From a virus: 22,342 nt of DNA. Positions 1 through 6,871 of this stretch are shown in pieces. Each line of letters starts with the position of its first letter. Position 1 is the first letter of the stretch. Under the pieces are notes generated by a model. That model searched no databases. It was not told where the DNA came from and worked only from the letters and a program-made list of their open reading frames with translations. The position numbers were made by a program, and so were the translations under genes. The stretch is taken from IMG/VR virus record IMGVR_UViG_3300030098_007065, positions 63,203 to 85,544 of that record. One strand, written 5' to 3'.

Positions 1-497
1 TTTAATCCTTGCCAAATTTTATCACCACCAAATTTTATACCCTTCCAGATCCAATCACCAAGCATTTTTAATAAACCACGACGACCTAGTGCACCACCAA
101 TACCAAACAATCCCATTAGACCAGATATATAATCCAGAATACTTTGACCATCTCTTTCACCTTCACCTTTTCCCATCATAAGATCTGTGCTTTTTTTAGC
201 ATCAGCTTGTTTTCTCTTTATAACAGTATCAGGTTTTGTATCTTTTTCATACCTACTTTTTAATTTGAAAAATTCTGCAATAACTATAGCTGTGCTATTT
301 TTAAGTCTGCCTCTTTCTGCTGATGTTAAAGATGCTTTTACTGTTTCCTTTTTCTTAACGCCAAAAAGAGAAGAATTATTAACATTCTTACCAATGTTAT
401 TAACAGCATCGTAATCTTGTGCAGCTTGACCTTCTGCACGCTGCATAGCAGTTAACGCTTCTAAAGCTTGCTGTATGGGTATAATATCATCTGCCAC
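1..497 (-). CDS. Structural protein, N-terminal part only (possible tape-measure/baseplate component)
   Basis: The reading frame is open from a GTG at 497 to the window edge, giving the first 165 residues (MADDIIPIQQ...). The GTG is chosen because a TAAATA late element ends 5 nt before it, as at the neighbouring genes, and because it follows the stop of the upstream gene by 8 nt. Residues 1-40 are Gln/Ala-rich and helical, 45-105 are very basic, and about 121-151 form a Gly-rich hydrophobic stretch (ISGLMGLFGIGGALG) like the membrane-active segments of tail tape-measure proteins. It lies directly downstream of two hub-assembly-like genes, which in T4-type phages neighbour gp27-gp29. I do not recognise the family. 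Tail or baseplate structural protein is an inference from position. Confidence 0.6.
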   Translation of the reverse strand, partial: MADDIIPIQQALEALTAMQRAEGQAAQDYDAVNNIGKNVNNSSLFGVKKKETVKASLTSAERGRLKNSTAIVIAEFFKLKSRYEKDTKPDTVIKRKQADAKKSTDLMMGKGEGERDGQSILDYISGLMGLFGIGGALGRRGLLKMLGDWIWKGIKFGGDKIWQGL

Positions 498-502
498 TTA
501 AA

Positions 503-508
503 TATTTA
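503..508 (-). promoter_or_regulatory. Late-type promoter element TAAATA
   Basis: Minus-strand TAAATA ends 5 nt before the GTG at 497. Its first three bases are the TAA stop codon of the upstream gene. Confidence 0.6.
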
Positions 509-1234
509 ATCACCACTCGATGTATCGAAAAATTCTGCATCAATCTCAAGCTCTGTTTCATCAACAGTTAGAAGGTCATTATTATATTTGCTAACACCTT
601 CAATGAAATTAGATATTCTAGAATAAACACTAAGAGGAAGCTTTTCAACAAGTTTTATACGTTCATGTATTCGAATATCATCTAAGTCAATAACATCTTC
701 CTCAATTTGTATAATATCAATAAATTTAATTATTTCGTAAATATAAAGCGTCCCAACACCTTCTTTAAGAACAGATTGATCTCCATCAATCTCTTGCTCG
801 CATTTATTAAGCAAAATATTTTCTTGCTTTAATGTAGGAATCTTAAGCGTTAATTTTAAAGTACCTTCTTTGATAGTAAAAGTATCTTTTATATTAAACG
901 GAATATTCTTAATATTATTAAGAACGCTTTGCAATTCAATACCACCTACTTTATCACCTAAAGCATTTTTTCTTAATGCAATAATAAAAGGTAGCTTATC
1001 ATATACCTTCAAATCAGATAAGCCTGAGTTTTCAATAATAATTTTATTAAGTGTTCTGTTAAAATCTAAGGCTCCTTTAAGACCATCAAGCACAGAAGAA
1101 ATTAAATCTTTTTGCTGCTTTAAATTTAAAGGCTTTGTTGGTACTTTCTTCTTTAAAGATGGTACAAAAACTTCGATAGTTTCATCTTGAAGCTTATCTA
1201 ACTTATTCAGAAAAGAAGAAACATTTTTACTCAT
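506..1234 (-). CDS. Baseplate-hub assembly-like protein (T4 gp26/gp51-type candidate), copy 2
   Basis: 242 aa, no membrane segment, acidic C-terminus (residues about 225-242). The family guess, a T4-type baseplate protein, rests on size, position after the tail tube genes and general look; it is not a firm motif match. What can be seen directly is relatedness to the preceding gene. Residues 79-96 (DKLPFIIALRKNALGDKV) match EKLLAFFILREKCIGEQV there, and 197-212 (EKLPLSVYSRISNFIE) match SRLPDSIFGHLEAFVD, in the same order and with similar spacing. It is probably a late gene needed to assemble the baseplate hub. The ATG at 1234 is supported by a TAAATA element 5 nt upstream. Confidence 0.6.
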   Translation of the reverse strand: MSKNVSSFLNKLDKLQDETIEVFVPSLKKKVPTKPLNLKQQKDLISSVLDGLKGALDFNRTLNKIIIENSGLSDLKVYDKLPFIIALRKNALGDKVGGIELQSVLNNIKNIPFNIKDTFTIKEGTLKLTLKIPTLKQENILLNKCEQEIDGDQSVLKEGVGTLYIYEIIKFIDIIQIEEDVIDLDDIRIHERIKLVEKLPLSVYSRISNFIEGVSKYNNDLLTVDETELEIDAEFFDTSSGD

Positions 1235-1239
1235 AATGA

Positions 1240-1245
1240 TATTTA
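1240..1245 (-). promoter_or_regulatory. Late-type promoter element TAAATA
   Basis: Minus-strand TAAATA ends 5 nt before the ATG at 1234. Its TAA is also the stop codon of the upstream gene, as at 503-508. Confidence 0.6.
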
Positions 1246-2037
1246 GCTAATCTTTTGGTTTTTCAAGTCTTGGTTTTGCTTTTCAATTTCATCTAAGTAT
1301 AATTTATAATAATCATTAAGCTCTAAAAAAGTACACGATGTAAGATATGATACATCAGGTATTCTTTTACTTAAAGTAAAAATCATTTCTCTATAATCAG
1401 TATCTTGTACGCAATCAAATAGCCTAACAATAAAAGTAGTAAGAGATATATCAAACATATTAATTCTAATAGGATCTATTTTCATATTCTCTTTACCTTC
1501 AAACACTAGAATATCAAAATGAGATCTATTTTTGTCAACAAAAGCCTCGAGATGTCCAAAAATACTATCTGGCAACCGACTAAAGACGTCTTTATATTCC
1601 TTTTCAGATAATAACGATACAACTATTTCCTCATCTTCAATCTTTAATTTTTCTATAAGAGAAAATATAAAATCTGTATCACCCGTATAAAACTTAGTAG
1701 GATAATTTAAAGTACATACTATATTATCAACAACAACTTCTTCTTGTATATCATCAAAAGAACCAATATTATTTTTAAAAAGCTGTAAATCTATATTAAC
1801 GTTACCTTTAGTAGAACCTACGGCAACCTGTTCCCCAATACACTTTTCTCTTAAGATAAAAAAAGCTAATAATTTTTCTACAACTGTTAATCCTTTTGTT
1901 ATAATAAACGACTCCAAAAATTTAATTATATTTGATATAGAAGAATCGCTATATAATGCTAACTTTCTTAGATCTCTATAGAGTATTTCTTTTACTGTAA
2001 CTTCTTTCTTATTAAGAAGGGTAAAGGATAAATCCAT
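1243..2037 (-). CDS. Baseplate-hub assembly-like protein (T4 gp26/gp51-type candidate), copy 1
   Basis: 264 aa, soluble, mixed alpha/beta, with a Lys/Gln-rich C-terminal helix. It aligns by eye with the next gene (506-1234) in two blocks: residues 54-71, containing FFILREKCIGEQV, and 153-169, containing RLPDSIFGHLEAF. The two genes are therefore probably a tandem duplication that has diverged strongly. Its position between tube-like proteins and a probable hub or tape-measure gene fits the T4-type baseplate hub chaperone/subunit family, but this assignment is inference. The start has only a one-mismatch late element (TAATTA, 5 nt before the ATG). Confidence 0.6.
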   Translation of the reverse strand: MDLSFTLLNKKEVTVKEILYRDLRKLALYSDSSISNIIKFLESFIITKGLTVVEKLLAFFILREKCIGEQVAVGSTKGNVNIDLQLFKNNIGSFDDIQEEVVVDNIVCTLNYPTKFYTGDTDFIFSLIEKLKIEDEEIVVSLLSEKEYKDVFSRLPDSIFGHLEAFVDKNRSHFDILVFEGKENMKIDPIRINMFDISLTTFIVRLFDCVQDTDYREMIFTLSKRIPDVSYLTSCTFLELNDYYKLYLDEIEKQNQDLKNQKIS

Positions 2038-2042
2038 ACTAT

Positions 2043-2048
2043 TAATTA
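2043..2048 (-). promoter_or_regulatory. Degenerate late-type element TAATTA
   Basis: One mismatch to TAAATA, at exactly 5 nt from the ATG at 2037. Called because spacing and position match the exact copies. Confidence 0.35.
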
Positions 2049-2062
2049 TTGTGCATTAACAT

Positions 2063-2767
2063 TTAAGCAATGTTACCAACATCAGCAATAGACTGATCAA
2101 AGGGCACACCAAAATCACCAACTGGTAGCTGATTATCTGTTCCTTGGCCCTTTGTTGTTTTTATAGGACGATAATTTTTAAATGCAAAAGTTACACTCTT
2201 TTCCATAAATGTTTCATTATCATAATCTAATTGATAGCCTTCTATGTTTGTAGGAAATACATCTGTAAAAATATAACCTTTACGAATCTCCCCTTTAGTG
2301 TTATATTGCCTTAAAACAACATTAGGACATAATAATCCTCTATTAATTAAGCCATCTATTCCAACCGCTATCATCCACGGTCTAAAAAAAGTATGCTCTA
2401 AATCATCCTCAGTATCAAAAATATTTACACCTAAATTTCTGTTTAAGAATCCCTGCCTTTTCTCTACACCGAACGCCGGTAAAAAGCCTCCTTTATTTAT
2501 ATCACTCCCCGCTTCTAAAAACTCTGTAGTTTCACCTGGAACAGAAACTTCACGCGCTACTAAAGTATTACCATTAGAAACAAATTCTTCAGGAGTATTT
2601 TCAACACGCCAAGATTCACCTGCTTTTTCTAATGCAGCATCAACCTGACCCCTTACAGTTTCAGCATTAGAAAATTCTATCTTCCAAAGCGTTGGTAACG
2701 AGAGAACATATCTCGAAGGACCATTAATACTATATTTGCTAAGAAAATCGTATAGTTCACGCGCCAT
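2063..2767 (-). CDS. Tail tube-like / baseplate-tube protein (gp19 superfamily, long form)
   Basis: 234 aa. The core, from about residue 70 to 202, has the gp19-type layout: a strand with REVSVPGE, a glycine-rich turn, then FFRPWMIAVGIDGLI, then a beta-rich C-terminal half ending in KSVTFAFKNYRP. The same final strand pattern closes the other two tube-like proteins here (TTFAYHFYRDF in 2805-3341; GFTFVYSQLHTE in 6272-6859). In T4 the gp19 fold also builds the tube initiation proteins gp48 and gp54, so this copy could be a tube-baseplate adaptor. The C-terminal 30 residues are Gly/Gln/Asp-rich and likely flexible. An ATG with TAAATA 6 nt upstream supports the start. Confidence 0.6.
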   Translation of the reverse strand: MARELYDFLSKYSINGPSRYVLSLPTLWKIEFSNAETVRGQVDAALEKAGESWRVENTPEEFVSNGNTLVAREVSVPGETTEFLEAGSDINKGGFLPAFGVEKRQGFLNRNLGVNIFDTEDDLEHTFFRPWMIAVGIDGLINRGLLCPNVVLRQYNTKGEIRKGYIFTDVFPTNIEGYQLDYDNETFMEKSVTFAFKNYRPIKTTKGQGTDNQLPVGDFGVPFDQSIADVGNIA

Positions 2768-2773
2768 TAATAA

Positions 2774-2779
2774 TATTTA
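2774..2779 (-). promoter_or_regulatory. Late-type promoter element TAAATA
   Basis: Minus-strand TAAATA ends 6 nt before the ATG at 2767, in the 37-nt gap between two tail genes. Confidence 0.6.
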
Positions 2780-2804
2780 ATCGGCAATTTAATTAAACAT
2801 GTAA

Positions 2805-3341
2805 TTAACTAAAGTCTCTATAGAAATGGTAAGCAAATGTAGTTGAGAAGTTTAATACAGCACCTTCACCTTCTGCAATAGAGTATTCAATATCACCAAT
2901 CTCTCTAATAGATGCACCAACAAGCTCAATATTTCTCACGTCGTTTAAACTCTTATCAATTTGTACAAGATTTATTCTTGATTCTTCTCCAGGCATTCCA
3001 TATTGCCCTAAAGAAGTTTCGTTGTTAAATACTGCCCTTGAAGCAGCTTCCATTTTAGTTCGAAGCTCACAATTTTCATCATGATAGAATTCAATCGAAT
3101 AACCTTCAGCGTTTGCGTAAGTTGATCTTCCAGGCACCTGAAACTCTTGACCGAAATAATTAACTGTTTGGTTAGTTATATTTCTACCCGGTAAGTTTGC
3201 TGTCCTAGCATAAACTAGGTCGTCCTCTCCGTTAAAACTAATTCCACCGATTAGATCTATTTGCCTAACTCGAAATAGAAAGTCACGGGAAAATTGCTTT
3301 TCTGCAGCTCTAGTAAAGAAGTTTTGAATAGTTGTTGCCAT
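2805..3341 (-). CDS. Tail tube protein (T4 gp19-like)
   Basis: 178 aa, close to the T4 gp19 length (163 aa). It begins with FFTRAAEKQFSRDFLFRVRQI and continues with ARTANLPGRNITN, a contact segment typical of tube subunits (small residues plus LPG). It then has YSIEFYHDENCELRTKMEAA, corresponding to the gp19 region that reads roughly VTVMNDE..DARQKF, and ends in beta strands IELVGASIREIGDIEY...TTFAYHFYRDF. It forms the inner tube of the contractile tail. It is transcribed immediately after the sheath gene, as in T4 (gp18-gp19). The ATG is supported by a TAAATA element 5 nt upstream. Confidence 0.82.
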   Translation of the reverse strand: MATTIQNFFTRAAEKQFSRDFLFRVRQIDLIGGISFNGEDDLVYARTANLPGRNITNQTVNYFGQEFQVPGRSTYANAEGYSIEFYHDENCELRTKMEAASRAVFNNETSLGQYGMPGEESRINLVQIDKSLNDVRNIELVGASIREIGDIEYSIAEGEGAVLNFSTTFAYHFYRDFS

Positions 3342-3346
3342 AATAT

Positions 3347-3352
3347 TATTTA
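3347..3352 (-). promoter_or_regulatory. Late-type promoter element TAAATA
   Basis: Minus-strand TAAATA ends 5 nt before the ATG at 3341, between sheath and tube genes. Confidence 0.6.
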
Positions 3353-3365
3353 ATAGTTTGTTTCA

Positions 3366-6239
3366 TTAACCACCGACTAATTCTTCAAAATTAGCATCTG
3401 TTCTAGTGGCAAAGAAGTTAACTAAGATAAACTCTGCTGTTCTTGTTGGTTTGATGTAAATATCAACTACCAACTCATTAGCATCTATAATTGCTGGTGT
3501 GTTGTTTCTCTCATCACATACAATCAAGTAATCAAACAAGCCTTCGTTATTCTTAGCCCTTTCAAAGATTGGGGTAAGAGTATTAACTATTCTTGTTCTA
3601 GTAAACTCTGTATTTTGTTCAAATACAAAGAATCTAGTAGCTTTCTTAGTAGGTCTTTCTAAGCTTAAGAACAACCTTCTAACATTAATTCTGTCAAATG
3701 CACTCGATTTCTTTGAAAGTGTTTTCTGTCCAAATACTACTAATCCCTGCGATGGGAATTGTGCTACAGGGTTAATGTTTGCTTTATAAAACTCATCCCT
3801 TTGCTTTTGATTAGGATTAACCGCTATGTCATTAGCATTTGTTACAAGCCCTCTTGTGAAGCCAGCTGGTGCAAACCATGGGAAGGTTGCAGCATCTGAT
3901 CTTGCCATTATAGCTCCAGCAAATCCAGAGAACGGAACATATACTTGACGTCCAGAATAGGTATCATATATTAATGCCCAGTTACCATATACTGCCGCGT
4001 AAGATGTATTCTCGTTTTCAAATTGATGTCTTACAGGCCAGTAAATATCTGTCTGGAAGTTCTTATTTTTATCATCAAGTATCTTACCTTCTGTTCCTTG
4101 TACAAAGATTTGACGTAATGGATCAGCAATAAATATACAATCACCTCTACCACCTCCTAAGTAAGGTGGTGAGACAAATTGCTCGAATTTATTAAAGATA
4201 GTCGAGTAATTATTTCTAAGAGTTGCTGCAGCACCTGTAATTTCATTCGATGTTCTTAATCCATTAACAGCTTCAGCAGATGTTGCTGAATACTCATCGT
4301 AATAAGTTAAATTATCAGCACTTGCTATAGTATAGATTGTACCTAAGCCACCTTCAACAACAACATCAATATCGTAGATATCATCGTTTTTAATAGCATC
4401 AAGTGCTCTTTCTAACTTATTAGGAATATCTCCTAATTCTTTACCTTCGACAGTTGCTTCGGTATAAGCACCTAATGGGAATAAACTTTCAGCTTTTCCA
4501 ACAGCAGTTTCTAAGCCTGAATATTGCGATCCATCAATTCCTGTCTTTGCTACACCCTCAGCATCAGTATTAGTAGCTAGCTCAGTAGTTAATAATCTAA
4601 TTCTCTTATTAACATTTCCATTAGCATCTAGAGCGTTTGTACCTCTAAGTCTATTTGATACGTAATCATTAACTTTAACAACAACGTTACGTGATAAATC
4701 ATCTCGAGATTCTACAAAGAATGGAATATCCTGTCCTCCAGCTGGGTTAAGCTGCGTTCTATAATAGTTAATTGATCCAGCTATACCATCTTCTAATACA
4801 TAATCAAGCTTGAATGCTTCATTAGCGTAAATCGATTTACGTAACTTAAATACACCTAAGCTTAAGACATCATCATCAGTTCTTCCATCGATTTCAAAAT
4901 CAGTAAGATTTTCCATCACTTCAGATACTGAATTAGTTGTACCTGTTTCAAAGTTAGCTGATAGTTTAAACACTTGCGTACCTGCTGGTATTGTTGTATA
5001 TGTTGTTGTTGCAGCAGCTGATTGTGTTAGCGTCTTAGTTGTTAATATATTATTAAAGTTAGTACCTGGCGTTGTGTTTGTGTTATCAGCAAGACCAACA
5101 TAAAAACCTTCAAATTGATTATTAATAGTTGACGTTGACTTATTTAAGATAACAGCGCCGGCTCCTCCTGCATCAGCAATAGTACTGAAAGAATCTTTCG
5201 CACCAGCAGTTTTTGACCAAGTATACGCTGTACCTTGTAAAGCACTAAGATATTGTGATTCAGTAAGTTCTAAGTGTGTAGGCTGACCTAATACGTATAC
5301 TGCTGAAGCCGTATCTAAGCTAGTTGAAATTTGCTGATTAGATTCAGCACTAATAGAGAAAGTATCAGTAGCACCGGTAAATGGATTATTAACTGACGGT
5401 GTAATTACACCAACAGTCTTAAGTGCAGAAGCACCAGTAAGACTAATTTTAATAGAAGTACTAGCGAAAGTATTAGGTGCATTTCCTGCACTTGCTGCAA
5501 AGTTAAATGAATCTACTTTAATTGTGTTATTAACACCAGGAGCTGCAGCTTTAGTACCATAACCAGCTGATAAACGAACTACAGAAGACAATACGTGTCT
5601 AATCGATTGAGGTGTATTACCACCAGTTTTACTAGCACTAATTTGAATTACGTTAGTAGTTCCACCACGATTAATTCCTACAGAGGACGTCGTAGGGAAT
5701 TCACTAGCACCGGTATTAGCACCCACAAGAGGGTTGGCAGAACCACTTGGTTTAGCAGTGCCAAATCCAAAGACAACAGAGCTTAGAACTCCACGACCAG
5801 ATTGAATTTGAATCTCTACTCCAGAGAGAGCAGTATGTGAATTAGTAGCATTAAATTTTTGATTAAGATGGAAGGCACTTAACTGACCCAGTTGCGAATC
5901 ACCAGTAACGTTACGTACTGGGTATACTAAAGCTGAATATTTAGATCCAAATCCATCACCAGTACCATGGCCGTATGGCAATCTACTAGCAAATATATTA
6001 GCTGGTGAATTTAACAATTCATTTATAGTATAGTAGAAATATCTTTCAGATGAGTTGGTTGGAGGTCCAAAGACGTTATTTAGTTCTTGTTTAGTTGTAA
6101 TTTTAAGAACTTCATCAAGGGGTCCCTGTTGCGCGAAACCAGTAACATATACGTTAGTTCCAACGTTTAACGGGGCGGTGAGTGAAAGATCTGCTTCTCT
6201 AATTTCTACTCCAGGAGAGTTAATCGTACGCTGTGCCAT
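3366..6239 (-). CDS. Contractile tail sheath protein (T4 gp18-like, enlarged)
   Basis: 957 aa against 659 in T4 gp18. The N-terminus (INSPGVEIREADLS, then VGTNVYVTGFAQQGP and FASRLPYG near residue 100) is the canonical sheath start. The C-terminal 270 or so residues carry the conserved sheath core: YAAVYGNWALIYD, VPFSGFAGAIMARSDA, FPWFAPAGFTRG, NPVAQFPSQGLVVFGQKTL, FDRINVRRLFLSLE and a final ADANELVVDIYIKP-like strand followed by VNFFATRTDANFEELVGG. Between them, roughly residues 110-560 are rich in Ser/Thr/Ala/Gly/Asn and look like inserted surface domains. The product wraps the tail tube and contracts at injection. The ATG has a TAAATA element 5 nt upstream. Confidence 0.93.
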   Translation of the reverse strand: MAQRTINSPGVEIREADLSLTAPLNVGTNVYVTGFAQQGPLDEVLKITTKQELNNVFGPPTNSSERYFYYTINELLNSPANIFASRLPYGHGTGDGFGSKYSALVYPVRNVTGDSQLGQLSAFHLNQKFNATNSHTALSGVEIQIQSGRGVLSSVVFGFGTAKPSGSANPLVGANTGASEFPTTSSVGINRGGTTNVIQISASKTGGNTPQSIRHVLSSVVRLSAGYGTKAAAPGVNNTIKVDSFNFAASAGNAPNTFASTSIKISLTGASALKTVGVITPSVNNPFTGATDTFSISAESNQQISTSLDTASAVYVLGQPTHLELTESQYLSALQGTAYTWSKTAGAKDSFSTIADAGGAGAVILNKSTSTINNQFEGFYVGLADNTNTTPGTNFNNILTTKTLTQSAAATTTYTTIPAGTQVFKLSANFETGTTNSVSEVMENLTDFEIDGRTDDDVLSLGVFKLRKSIYANEAFKLDYVLEDGIAGSINYYRTQLNPAGGQDIPFFVESRDDLSRNVVVKVNDYVSNRLRGTNALDANGNVNKRIRLLTTELATNTDAEGVAKTGIDGSQYSGLETAVGKAESLFPLGAYTEATVEGKELGDIPNKLERALDAIKNDDIYDIDVVVEGGLGTIYTIASADNLTYYDEYSATSAEAVNGLRTSNEITGAAATLRNNYSTIFNKFEQFVSPPYLGGGRGDCIFIADPLRQIFVQGTEGKILDDKNKNFQTDIYWPVRHQFENENTSYAAVYGNWALIYDTYSGRQVYVPFSGFAGAIMARSDAATFPWFAPAGFTRGLVTNANDIAVNPNQKQRDEFYKANINPVAQFPSQGLVVFGQKTLSKKSSAFDRINVRRLFLSLERPTKKATRFFVFEQNTEFTRTRIVNTLTPIFERAKNNEGLFDYLIVCDERNNTPAIIDANELVVDIYIKPTRTAEFILVNFFATRTDANFEELVGG

Positions 6240-6244
6240 AAAAT

Positions 6245-6250
6245 TATTTA
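6245..6250 (-). promoter_or_regulatory. Late-type promoter element TAAATA
   Basis: Minus-strand ATAAATA ends 5 nt before the ATG at 6239 of the sheath gene. Confidence 0.65.
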
Positions 6251-6271
6251 TCTATTTCATGACAATTATAT

Positions 6272-6859
6272 TCAAAAATCCATAACTTCCGTATGTAATT
6301 GCGAGTATACAAACGTAAATCCAGAAGTAATTTCATCTGCTGTTTGGTAGTTGTAATTTATTTGATCAATGGTAGTTGGAAATGCTTTAGTATAGGTAAA
6401 TTTTATCCTATTGTTATTAAACTCGTCTTTACCAAAAATAGATAAATTAGTTTGATAGTCTTTAAAATTTTCATCTGGATCGTTTGCATTTATTTCCCGT
6501 GCATTATATGTACCAGTATACTGATCATGTAATAAATTTAACCATTGATATATTACCCAGTAATTTTTGTATTCATTATCTACATTAAAGTTAACACTTA
6601 CGGGGGGATAAGGATTTTTACTATGTGAAGTAACATATAACGTGCTTCCAGAATATCTATTTTCTACAGCTGGTACAGTTATTTCAGGTACTGCAGAACC
6701 AAAAATAGAAAATTGAACAGAATCGCTTATAATTGATGTGTTATCTTGATTAAATTTTTTATTAAATTCTCTCAAGATGGGAGGTATATCAAACACAAGC
6801 AAAAACTTATCAGCTCTTGACTTGTTGAGAATTGATTGCTGCATGGAATTGTATGCCAT
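6272..6859 (-). CDS. Tail tube-like protein between terminase and sheath (gp19 superfamily)
   Basis: 195 aa, beta-rich, no membrane segment. It shows FLLVFDIPPILREF near the N-terminus, then SIFGSAVPEITVPAVENRY, the tube-type segment in which a strand is followed by P-x-I-x-V-P and an aromatic/Gly turn. PPVSVNFNVDNEYKNYWVIYQWLN matches the gp19 central region. The C-terminal strand pair ends with SGFTFVYSQLHTEVMDF. It lies where T4 has gp17 directly followed by gp18, so it is an extra gene in this order. It could be a tube-completion, tube-initiation or neck-tube protein. The gp19-fold call is moderately sure and the exact role is not known. Confidence 0.6.
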   Translation of the reverse strand: MAYNSMQQSILNKSRADKFLLVFDIPPILREFNKKFNQDNTSIISDSVQFSIFGSAVPEITVPAVENRYSGSTLYVTSHSKNPYPPVSVNFNVDNEYKNYWVIYQWLNLLHDQYTGTYNAREINANDPDENFKDYQTNLSIFGKDEFNNNRIKFTYTKAFPTTIDQINYNYQTADEITSGFTFVYSQLHTEVMDF

Positions 6860-6865
6860 ATAATA

Positions 6866-6871
6866 TATTTA
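6866..6871 (-). promoter_or_regulatory. Late-type promoter element TAAATA
   Basis: Minus-strand ATAAATA ends 6 nt before the ATG at 6859 and directly abuts the terminase stop codon. Confidence 0.6.

Noticed and set aside
187-414. 75-aa plus-strand frame with hydrophobic start
   Set aside because: Antisense to the partial structural gene (GTG at 497). Its hydrophobic look comes from the reverse reading of Lys/Glu-rich codons.
870-2648. Plus-strand frames of 106 aa (870-1190) and 116 aa (2298-2648)
   Set aside because: Antisense to tail and hub genes with their own promoters. The products show only biased, low-complexity sequence.
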